DNA from: Rhodocyclales bacterium | GTDB taxonomy: Bacteria; Pseudomonadota; Gammaproteobacteria; Burkholderiales; Rhodocyclaceae | Assembly (NCBI GenBank): GCA_016183655.1 | Contig: JACPEH010000008.1 | Span: forward strand, 310,001 to 374,000 | Direction of reading: 5' to 3' | DNA: 64,000 nucleotides | Shown: in pieces, positions 52,791 through 64,000 of the stretch | Layout: each line of letters begins with the position of its first letter | How positions within the stretch are numbered: position 1 is the stretch's first letter | Program-made: the position numbers and the translations under genes | The notes under the pieces: model-generated | What the model saw: the letters and a program-made list of their open reading frames with translations, nothing else | Told to the model about the DNA's origin: nothing | Databases searched by the model: none

Positions 52791-53408
52791 TCAGCGCAGG
52801 CCGCGCCCGAGCAGATAGAGCTCCGCACTGCGATCCCGCGACGCTCCCGGCTTGCGTGTCGCGACGGTCTTGAAGACCTGCTTCATCTGCGCCACGAATT
52901 CGTCATAACCATACCCTTGGAACACTTTGACCAGAAAGGCGCCGTCGGGTTTCAGCCAGTCCCGCGAGAATTCGAGCCCGAGCTCCGCCAGATGCATCAT
53001 CCGCGCCTGATCGGACACGGAGATACCCGATATATTGGGGGCCATGTCGGAAAGGACAAGCCCGACGCGCTCGCCGGCGAGCTTTTCTTCGAGTTGCTGC
53101 AGGATGGCCTCGTCGCGGAAGTCCCCCTGAAAGAAATCGACGCCGGGAATCGCCGCCATCTCCAGCAGATCGAGGGCGATCACCCGCCCCTTCCCCTTCA
53201 TGCGCTCGGCGGCGACCTGCGACCAGCCGCCCGGCGCCGCGCCGAGATCGACGACGACGTCCCCGGGCCGGATCAGCTTGTCGCGATCGTCGATCTCCAT
53301 CAGCTTGAACGAGGCGCGCGAGCGCCAGCCTTCGGCTTTCGCCTTCTGCACGTAGGGATCGTTCACATGCTCGTGCAGCCATGCCTTGCTGGTCTTGGTA
53401 CGGGCCAT
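52791..53408 (-). CDS. rlmE: 23S rRNA (uridine2552-2'-O)-methyltransferase
   Basis: [46 protein letters not shown]. Confidence 0.95.
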   Translation of the reverse strand: MARTKTSKAWLHEHVNDPYVQKAKAEGWRSRASFKLMEIDDRDKLIRPGDVVVDLGAAPGGWSQVAAERMKGKGRVIALDLLEMAAIPGVDFFQGDFRDEAILQQLEEKLAGERVGLVLSDMAPNISGISVSDQARMMHLAELGLEFSRDWLKPDGAFLVKVFQGYGYDEFVAQMKQVFKTVATRKPGASRDRSAELYLLGRGLR

Positions 53409-53454
53409 TGCGGTTACGGGATGATAGAATTCGCGTTTTGATGAAAGTTTTCAG

Positions 53455-53826
53455 ATGCTGCAACTGACCGCCGACGAGCGCCGCGCACTGCGTGCCCGCG
53501 CCCATGGCCTCAACCCCGTCGTCTCGATCAGCCAGAACGGACTCTCCGAAGCCGTGCTGAAGGAAATCGACGCGTCGCTGAAAAGCCACGAGCTGATCAA
53601 GATCCGCGTCTACGGCGACGATCGCGACGCCCGTGAAGCCTACCTGACCGAAATCTGCGAAAAGCTCGAAGCCAGCGCCGTACAGCATATCGGCAAACTG
53701 CTCGTCGTCTACCGCCCGTCCGCCGAACTCGCCGCGAAGAAAGCCGCCGCCGCCCGGCCGATGCGCGCCAAGGCTGCCCCGCGCCGCACCAAGCGCAGCT
53801 TCCAGGGCAGCAACCGCAAGGGCTGA
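53455..53826 (+). CDS. yhbY: YhbY family ribosome-assembly RNA-binding (CRM) protein
   Basis: LTADERRALRARAHGLNPVVSISQNGLSEAVLKEIDASLKSHELIKIRV. Confidence 0.93.
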   Translation: MLQLTADERRALRARAHGLNPVVSISQNGLSEAVLKEIDASLKSHELIKIRVYGDDRDAREAYLTEICEKLEASAVQHIGKLLVVYRPSAELAAKKAAAARPMRAKAAPRRTKRSFQGSNRKG

Positions 53827-53833
53827 CGCGCCG

Positions 53834-54301
53834 CTACTTCTGCCCGCGCGCGGCGCCCAGCGCCGCGAACACCCCGAGCAGGCTCTGCACCAGATAGAGC
53901 ACGCTCGCCACCCCATGCCAGGTAGCGAAACGGCTCTTCGTCGCCGCCTCGGCCAGCTCGCGCGGCACGCTCTCGCTGCGCAGTTGGGCAATCAGCGGCT
54001 GCAAGCCGAACAGCTGCGCCGCCGCCAGCAGCAGCATGAAGAGGACGAGCCAGAAGATCAGCCGCTTCAGCGCCGTACTCCCCAGCCGCAGCAGCATGAA
54101 GAGCAGCAGGTAGGCGCCGCAGCCGAGGCCGAGCCAGCCGACCACCGCAAACATCCGGCCGGCCAGGGTGCCGGCCAGCACGCGGTCGTCAAGGGCGGAA
54201 AACAGCAGCGGCGCCGCGATGTAGCCGATCGCCCAGAGCGCGCCGACCCACAGCGTCAGCGCGAGGGTGTAGGAAGCGTCGGCGAGGCGCCGCATCATCA
54301 C
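53834..54301 (-). CDS. DUF4149 membrane protein
   Basis: Four TM segments, [21 protein letters not shown]; located next to greA. Confidence 0.72.
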   Translation of the reverse strand: MMMRRLADASYTLALTLWVGALWAIGYIAAPLLFSALDDRVLAGTLAGRMFAVVGWLGLGCGAYLLLFMLLRLGSTALKRLIFWLVLFMLLLAAAQLFGLQPLIAQLRSESVPRELAEAATKSRFATWHGVASVLYLVQSLLGVFAALGAARGQK

Positions 54302-54774
54302 TCGTAGCGGACGTCGAGAATCTCGAACTCGCGCAGGCCGCCCGGCGCCTGCACCTGGGCGATGTCGCCGGCGAACTTGCCGATCAGCGCACGCGCCATC
54401 GGCGAGGCGAAGGACAGCTTGCCGAGCTTGATGTCGGCCTCATCCTCGCCGACGATCTGGTAAGTCACCGGATCGCCCGAATCCTGGTCCTCAAGATCGA
54501 CGGTCGCGCCGAATACCACCCGCCCGTCGGCGTCGAGCGCCTTCGGGTCGATGATCTGGGCGTTCGACAGCTTGCCTTCGACTTCCTGGATGCGCCCCTC
54601 GATAAAGCCCTGACGTTCCTTGGCCGCATCGTACTCGGCGTTTTCCGACAGGTCGCCGTGCGAGCGCGCTTCGGCGATCGCAGCGACGACGTTCGGACGA
54701 TCGACCGTCTTCAGGCGATGCAGTTCGACACGCAATTTTTCGGCACCGTTCAGGGTCAGCGGAATCTTGCTCAT
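54298..54774 (-). CDS. greA: Transcription elongation factor GreA
   Basis: [52 protein letters not shown]. Confidence 0.96.
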   Translation of the reverse strand: MSKIPLTLNGAEKLRVELHRLKTVDRPNVVAAIAEARSHGDLSENAEYDAAKERQGFIEGRIQEVEGKLSNAQIIDPKALDADGRVVFGATVDLEDQDSGDPVTYQIVGEDEADIKLGKLSFASPMARALIGKFAGDIAQVQAPGGLREFEILDVRYE

Positions 54775-54796
54775 TTCGCCCTCTAGCAAAGCAAAA

Positions 54797-54840
54797 CCGC
54801 CGGACCCCGAAGCATGGTGTTTCCTGGGGCTTCCCGGCGG
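54797..54840 (-). terminator. Hairpin terminator between carB and greA
   Basis: Stem CCGCCGG/CCGGCGG with inner GCCCC/GGGGT pairing; minus strand continues TTTTGC. Confidence 0.6.
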
Positions 54841-54856
54841 CTAAAAAAAGAATCGA

Positions 54857-58063
<3,207 letters not shown>

Positions 58064-58066
58064 GTC

Positions 58067-59224
58067 TTACTTTCCGTCGGCCTGCTTGTCTTGCATCGCC
58101 TTGATGAATCGGTCGAACAGGTAGGCCACGTCGTGCGGGCCGGGGCTCGCTTCCGGGTGTCCCTGGAAGGAGAAGGCCGGCACGTCGGTGCGGGCGACGC
58201 CCTGCAGCGAACCGTCGAATAGCGAGACGTGGGTCACGCGTAGGTTGGCCGGCAGCGAGTCGGGATCGACCGCAAAGCCGTGGTTCTGGCTGGTGATCAG
58301 CACCTGATTGGTATCGAGGTCCTTGACCGGGTGGTTGGCGCCGTGGTGGCCGAACTTCATCTTCAACGTCTTCGCGCCGGAGGCGAGCGCCAGCAGCTGG
58401 TGGCCGAGGCAGATGCCGTAGGTCGGCACGCCACGATCGAGAAACTCGCGGATCGCGGCGATGGCATAGTCGCAGGGCTCAGGGTCGCCCGGGCCGTTCG
58501 ACAGAAAGATGCCGTCCGGCTGTAGCGCCAGCGCCTCGGCGGCCGGCGTCTGCGCCGGCACGACGGTGACGCGGCAGCCGCGCTGGGCGAGCATGCGCAG
58601 GATGTTGCGCTTGATGCCGAAATCGTAGGCGATGACGTGGAATTTCGGCTCCGGCGACGGCTGGAAACCCTTCAGCGTCCATTCGCCGTCCTTCCACGCA
58701 TACGGCGAATCGATCGAGACGACCTTCGCCAGATCCATGCCGGAGAGGCCCGGGAAGGCCCTGGCCTCGGCAATCGCCTTTGCCTCATCAACCGTACCGG
58801 CCATGATGCAACCGGCCTGGGCCCCCTTTTCGCGCAACACGCGCGTCAGCTTGCGGGTATCGATGCCGGCAATGGCGACGATGCCGTTCTGCTTCAGGTA
58901 TTCGGGCAGCGTCTGCTGCAGGCGCCAGTTGGAGGCGCGGATCGGCAGGTCGCGGATGACCAGGCCGGCGGCGAAGTTGGCGCGCGACTCCCAGTCTTCG
59001 GCATTGCAGCCGGTATTGCCGATATGCGGGTAGGTCAGCGTGACGATCTGGCGGCAATACGACGGATCGGTCAGGATTTCCTGATAGCCGGTCATGGCGG
59101 TGTTGAACACCACCTCACCGCTGGTGCTCCCTTCGGCGCCGATGGCAAAGCCGCGGAACACGGTACCGTCGGCTAGCGCGAGCAGGGCGGGCAGGAACGG
59201 CGGCAGCAACGCGGATAGCGACAC
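58067..59224 (-). CDS. carA: Carbamoyl-phosphate synthase small subunit
   Basis: [34 protein letters not shown] glutamine amidotransferase motif. Confidence 0.96.
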   Translation of the reverse strand: MSLSALLPPFLPALLALADGTVFRGFAIGAEGSTSGEVVFNTAMTGYQEILTDPSYCRQIVTLTYPHIGNTGCNAEDWESRANFAAGLVIRDLPIRASNWRLQQTLPEYLKQNGIVAIAGIDTRKLTRVLREKGAQAGCIMAGTVDEAKAIAEARAFPGLSGMDLAKVVSIDSPYAWKDGEWTLKGFQPSPEPKFHVIAYDFGIKRNILRMLAQRGCRVTVVPAQTPAAEALALQPDGIFLSNGPGDPEPCDYAIAAIREFLDRGVPTYGICLGHQLLALASGAKTLKMKFGHHGANHPVKDLDTNQVLITSQNHGFAVDPDSLPANLRVTHVSLFDGSLQGVARTDVPAFSFQGHPEASPGPHDVAYLFDRFIKAMQDKQADGK

Positions 59225-59288
59225 GAAAAACTCCTGTGATGTGGTCGCGCCGAATCCGTGAGGAAATTCAGCGCTTTAGATGCGCAAA

Positions 59289-59315
59289 AGCGGAAGGGCT
59301 CGTGACCCTTCCGCT
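59289..59315 (-). promoter_or_regulatory. carA leader hairpin (terminator/attenuator-like)
   Basis: Perfect 10-bp stem AGCGGAAGGG-N7-CCCTTCCGCT followed by TTTT on the minus strand. Confidence 0.6.
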
Positions 59316-59336
59316 CGTTTGGTATTTAACCGCATC

Positions 59337-59365
59337 ATTATACAGGACGCCCCATTTCAGGGCAA
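59337..59365 (-). promoter_or_regulatory. Putative sigma70 promoter of carAB
   Basis: Minus strand TTGCCC (59365-59360), 17-bp spacer, perfect TATAAT (59342-59337). Confidence 0.6.
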
Positions 59366-59447
59366 ATCGACGAGGTGCCGCCGGACAGCCCGGCAGCGCT
59401 CAGGCGCCCCCCAGGAGGACTTGTTCGCGATGCGCAGCGCGCATCGC

Positions 59448-61994
59448 TCAGGCGCCGACGAACGCCGCCAGTTCGGGCTTGACCCGCGCCAGCTCGACGT
59501 GGAGCCCGGCGACGGCGGCCCTGACACCCTCCCACGCGGCATCGTCGTTGCTTTGTGCAACCTCCTTGGCGGCCTGTTCGACCGCCATCGCCGCCCGACG
59601 CGCGGCGACGGCGTGAAACATGGCGAGCAAGCCTTTCAGCGTATGCGCAGCCCGATTCAGCAGCGCCGCATCCCTGGCGACAATCGCCTTCTCGATCGCG
59701 GCGACGTCCGCATCCCACTGCACCAGCAGCATGCGCGCCATTTCCCGAAGCAGGTCGACATCGCCCAGATCCCGCGTGGCGGCATCGATGTCGATCGCGC
59801 CGCCGCACGTCTCCAGCGGAAGTACCGGCGTTGCCATGCCGCCGGCGAGCCCCCCGTCGTCCCGCCCCGCCGCGCGCGCCAGCGCCTGGTACAGCTCGTT
59901 CTGCCGGATCGGCTTCGCCAGGTAGTCGTTCATCCCCGCCTGCAGGCAGCGCTCGCGATCGCCGGCCATGACGTTGGCCGTCATCGCGATGATCGGCGTC
60001 AGCCGGATATCCGGGCCGGAAGCGACCCAGCTGCGTCGCAGCTCGCGCGCACGGATCGCCTCGGTAGCCTCGATCCCGCCCATCACCGGCATTTGCATGT
60101 CCATCAGGATCACGTCGAAATGCTGCGCCTCGAACTTCTCGACCGCCTCCTGGCCGTTGGCCGCAGTCGTCACGCGATGCCCGCCGCGTTCGAGCAGGCG
60201 CAGCGCCAGCTCCTGGTTAACCGGATTGTCCTCGACCAGCAACACACTCAGACCGCTGCCAGCAGCCTCGACCGCCTGCAGCGACGAATCGACATGGAAA
60301 TCGTCGAGCTGCAAGCCGGCGTCGCCGCCAACGACCAGCGCCACCGCATCGAGCATGTCGTCGGCCGCCACCGGCTTCACGACGTAGGCGGAGAGGCCGA
60401 GTGCCTTCAGTCGCGGCAACTGGTCGCGCTGACCGGCGATGGTCAGCAGCACGATGAACGGTTCGGCGCCGGCCGCCAGCCACCCGGAAATGCCTTGACC
60501 GTCGTCGCCCAGCGCGATCGCCGCATCGCAAACCACCAGCGCAAAGGGGAAGCCCGCGCTTCGCCATTTTTCGGCGGCGGCACGCGCCTCGGCCAGCGTC
60601 GCCACCTGCGCCGGCTGCATGCCCCAGCGCGAGAAATCGGCTTCCAGCAGCTGCAAGGTCGCGGAGGGCTCGCCGACCAGCAAGACCCGCTGCCCGGACA
60701 GGCTCGCCGGCAGGCGACGGGGGTTGGCCGGCTGGCTGACGCCGAAGCTCAGCGCGAAACTGAAGACGCTGCCCTGCTCCGGCTGGCTGCGCACCGACAA
60801 CCGGCCGCCCATCAACTCGACGAGGCGCGCCGAAATGGCGAGGCCGAGGCCGGTGCCGCCGAAGCGCCGGGTCGTCGACACATCGGCCTGCGAGAATGCC
60901 TGGAAGATTTGCTGCTGTTTGTCGGGAGCGATGCCGATGCCGGTATCGCGTACCGACAGCTGCACCGCCACCCGGTCCGGGGCCGCCTGCAGCTGACGCA
61001 GCTCGACGCCGATCTCGCCGGCCTGGGTAAACTTGATCGCATTCCCGACCAGGTTGGTCAGCACCTGGCGCAGCCGGACCGGATCGCCCCAGACGCGAAC
61101 CGGCAACTCCGGAGCGATGTCGACGGTGACATCCAGCCCTTTCTGCTGGGCGCCGATCGCCAGCGAGCGCACCGCCTCGAAGATCACCTCCTGCAGCGAG
61201 AACTCGACCCGCTCGACCTCCAGCTTGCCGGCCTCGATCTTCGAGAAGTCGAGGATGTCGTTGACGATCGTGAGCAAGGCCTCGCACGACGAACGCACGG
61301 TCGCCAGGTAGTGCCGCTGCTCGGCGTCGAGATCGGTGTCGAGCGCCAGCTCGGTCATGCCGAGGATGCCGTTCATCGGCGTCCGTATCTCGTGGCTCAT
61401 GTTGGCGAGGAAGGCGCTGCGCGCACGCCCCGCCGCTTCCGCGGCGTCGCGCGCCGACTGCAGGGAATCCTCCAGCCGGCGCTCGGCGTCGATGTCCTCC
61501 TGCACGACGACCAGGCGCAGCGGCTCGCCGTCGTCGTCGCGCGCCACGACCTTGCCGCTGACCCGGAGCCAGCGCCAGCTCCCATCGCGCATACGGCCAC
61601 GGCACTGGGCGGAAAACTTCGCCGACCCTTCCTGCACATGCGTGCCGATCTCGGCCATCAGACCGGCCAGGTCTTCGGGATGGGTCAAGGAGCGCCAGGC
61701 CGCGAGGGTGTCCGGGACATCGCCGGCGGCATAGCCGAGCAGGCTCTTCCAGGCCTTGCCGGATTCGATCCGGCCGCGCTTCATGTCCCATTCCGAGACG
61801 ACCACGCCGCCGACCTCGGCCGATACCTGCTGCAGCGTCCCGAAGCGGGTGTAGGCCGCGTCGACCTGCTGCATCAGCCTATCCAGCGAATGATCGCTGG
61901 CCGCCAGCTGTTGCAACCGGGCGACGGCCGCTTCCGGCGCGGCTTCGCCGAAAGCCTCCTGGATCTGGTAGCGGAGCAGTGCGGAGCGAATCAT
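59448..61994 (-). CDS. PAS hybrid sensor histidine kinase (HisKA-HATPase-REC-REC-HPt)
   Basis: [67 protein letters not shown]. Confidence 0.92.
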   Translation of the reverse strand: MIRSALLRYQIQEAFGEAAPEAAVARLQQLAASDHSLDRLMQQVDAAYTRFGTLQQVSAEVGGVVVSEWDMKRGRIESGKAWKSLLGYAAGDVPDTLAAWRSLTHPEDLAGLMAEIGTHVQEGSAKFSAQCRGRMRDGSWRWLRVSGKVVARDDDGEPLRLVVVQEDIDAERRLEDSLQSARDAAEAAGRARSAFLANMSHEIRTPMNGILGMTELALDTDLDAEQRHYLATVRSSCEALLTIVNDILDFSKIEAGKLEVERVEFSLQEVIFEAVRSLAIGAQQKGLDVTVDIAPELPVRVWGDPVRLRQVLTNLVGNAIKFTQAGEIGVELRQLQAAPDRVAVQLSVRDTGIGIAPDKQQQIFQAFSQADVSTTRRFGGTGLGLAISARLVELMGGRLSVRSQPEQGSVFSFALSFGVSQPANPRRLPASLSGQRVLLVGEPSATLQLLEADFSRWGMQPAQVATLAEARAAAEKWRSAGFPFALVVCDAAIALGDDGQGISGWLAAGAEPFIVLLTIAGQRDQLPRLKALGLSAYVVKPVAADDMLDAVALVVGGDAGLQLDDFHVDSSLQAVEAAGSGLSVLLVEDNPVNQELALRLLERGGHRVTTAANGQEAVEKFEAQHFDVILMDMQMPVMGGIEATEAIRARELRRSWVASGPDIRLTPIIAMTANVMAGDRERCLQAGMNDYLAKPIRQNELYQALARAAGRDDGGLAGGMATPVLPLETCGGAIDIDAATRDLGDVDLLREMARMLLVQWDADVAAIEKAIVARDAALLNRAAHTLKGLLAMFHAVAARRAAMAVEQAAKEVAQSNDDAAWEGVRAAVAGLHVELARVKPELAAFVGA

Positions 61995-62050
61995 GGCAGC
62001 GTCTCCCTGAGTCTCATCCGGAAGCGCCGCCGGGACATCGGAGGCGCTTC

Positions 62051-62866
<816 letters not shown>

Positions 62867-62951
62867 TCACCTCAGAAGAAAACGAAGGGCCGCCCGGAGT
62901 TTTCTCGACTTTCTCAGCCGGCGGAAACGGTGCCGCCGCCTCCCGGCGCCC

Positions 62952-63428
62952 TTAATATCCGACTTTTTCCATCATCCGGCCGAAGAAGCCCTTTTCCTCC
63001 GGCGGCGGAATCGGCGTGTCGGCGGAGATCGAACCGAGATCGATGACCCGCGACTTCTCTTCGGGAACGGCCTCGCTCCCGGCGTTCTGGTCGGCGACGA
63101 CGTCGCCGGCCACCCGGTAGAGCTTGCCGTCGGCGTCGAAGAACACGGTGAAGCGGCGCCGCTCGATTTCTTTGGTACGCCCCTTCTGCAGGCTGTACAC
63201 GTAGTCCCAGCGATCGGCATGGAACATGTCGACGAGGAGCGGCGTACCGAGGACGAAGCGGACCTGGTCGCGCGTCAGCCCGGGCCGCAGCTGCGACACC
63301 ATGTCCTGGGTCAGCACGTTGCCCTGCTGCACGTCGATGCGGTACTCGGTGACGATGCGCGGAACGTTCGAACAGGCACCGAGCAGCAGCATGGCCAGGA
63401 CGGCGACGGAAAATCTCGATGAAATCAT
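62952..63428 (-). CDS. bamE: Outer membrane protein assembly factor BamE
   Basis: Lipobox LLLGACS, YRIDVQQGNVLTQDMVSQLRPGLTRDQVRFVLGTPLLVDMFHADRWDYVY. Confidence 0.94.
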   Translation of the reverse strand: MISSRFSVAVLAMLLLGACSNVPRIVTEYRIDVQQGNVLTQDMVSQLRPGLTRDQVRFVLGTPLLVDMFHADRWDYVYSLQKGRTKEIERRRFTVFFDADGKLYRVAGDVVADQNAGSEAVPEEKSRVIDLGSISADTPIPPPEEKGFFGRMMEKVGY

Positions 63429-63599
63429 GCGTAACGATGCAATCAAAAGGATCAGGGAGAGCACCGGCTGAAAGGGCTACGTCCGGCCTCACCGCCGCCC
63501 GCATCCGCCGTCCACAACGGGCGCTCATTTTTCGCAAAGCCCCGCCAAGCGGTATATCATAACCGAAAACCACCAGCGCTCTGCCGAGCCGAACAAGCG

Positions 63600-64000
63600 A
63601 TGAGCAATCCCGACAGTCTGAAGAGCATCGGCCTCAAGGCCACCTTTCCCCGCCTGAAGATTCTCGAACTGTTCGAGAATACCGACGTACGCCACCTGAC
63701 GGCGGAAGACGTCTACCGCATGCTGATCGCCGAAGGCATGGACATCGGGCTGGCCACCGTCTATCGCGTCCTCACCCAGTTCGAACAGGCCGGCCTGCTT
63801 GAACGCCACCATTTCGAATCGGGCAAGGCCGTCTTCGAGCTGAACGTCGGCCACCATCACGACCATCTGGTCTGTATCAACTGCGGCAAGGTGGAGGAGT
63901 TCTACGATCCGGAGATCGAGCGCCGCCAGGCCAAGATCGCCAAGGAACGCGGCTTCGCGATTCACGAACACGCGCTCTACCTCTACGCCGAATGCACCAA
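63600..64000 (+). CDS. fur: Ferric uptake regulator Fur (truncated by window end)
   Basis: [26 protein letters not shown]...[23 protein letters not shown]; divergent from bamE. Confidence 0.95.
   Translation, partial: MSNPDSLKSIGLKATFPRLKILELFENTDVRHLTAEDVYRMLIAEGMDIGLATVYRVLTQFEQAGLLERHHFESGKAVFELNVGHHHDHLVCINCGKVEEFYDPEIERRQAKIAKERGFAIHEHALYLYAECT

Overview
High-GC chromosomal window, probably betaproteobacterial and Rhodocyclales-like. That assignment is inferred from gene content and order; no database search was run. The right half (~32-64 kb) is mostly conserved core synteny on the minus strand: a complete nuoA-N operon, tRNA-Leu(GAG), secG, tpiA, glmM, folP, ftsH, rlmE | yhbY, greA, carAB, a hybrid histidine kinase, dapB, bamE | fur (cut by the window end). 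The left half (~0-32 kb) is richer in accessory functions and looks like an oxygen-limitation/anaerobic redox region: selD, HMA protein, PAS-GGDEF-EAL protein, Cu P-type ATPase, TauE/SafE-type protein, hemN | fnr, a hemerythrin-DUF2249-membrane protein-NnrS-SirB operon, phaC, an MBL-fold nuclease-like protein, a universal stress protein, a secreted unknown, soluble NAD-hydrogenase hoxFUYHW, a MaoC-Pta fusion with ackA, and B12-dependent nrdJ. Read directly from the sequence: (i) two MITE-like elements with terminal inverted repeats. One has a 5-bp target duplication exactly at the start codon of the HMA gene. The other is a TA insertion exactly in the ackA stop codon, which it appears to have changed from TAA to TAG. 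(ii) Four FNR-type boxes, several with a -10 element at class II spacing. (iii) Tandem NrdR-like boxes 31 bp apart upstream of nrdJ. (iv) A sigma54-like promoter in front of the MaoC-Pta fusion. (v) A promoter plus terminator-like hairpin in the carA leader. No CRISPR array, rRNA, prophage or intact transposase gene was found. The best candidate for a less-described system is the FNR-linked low-oxygen gene set and its uncharacterised members.
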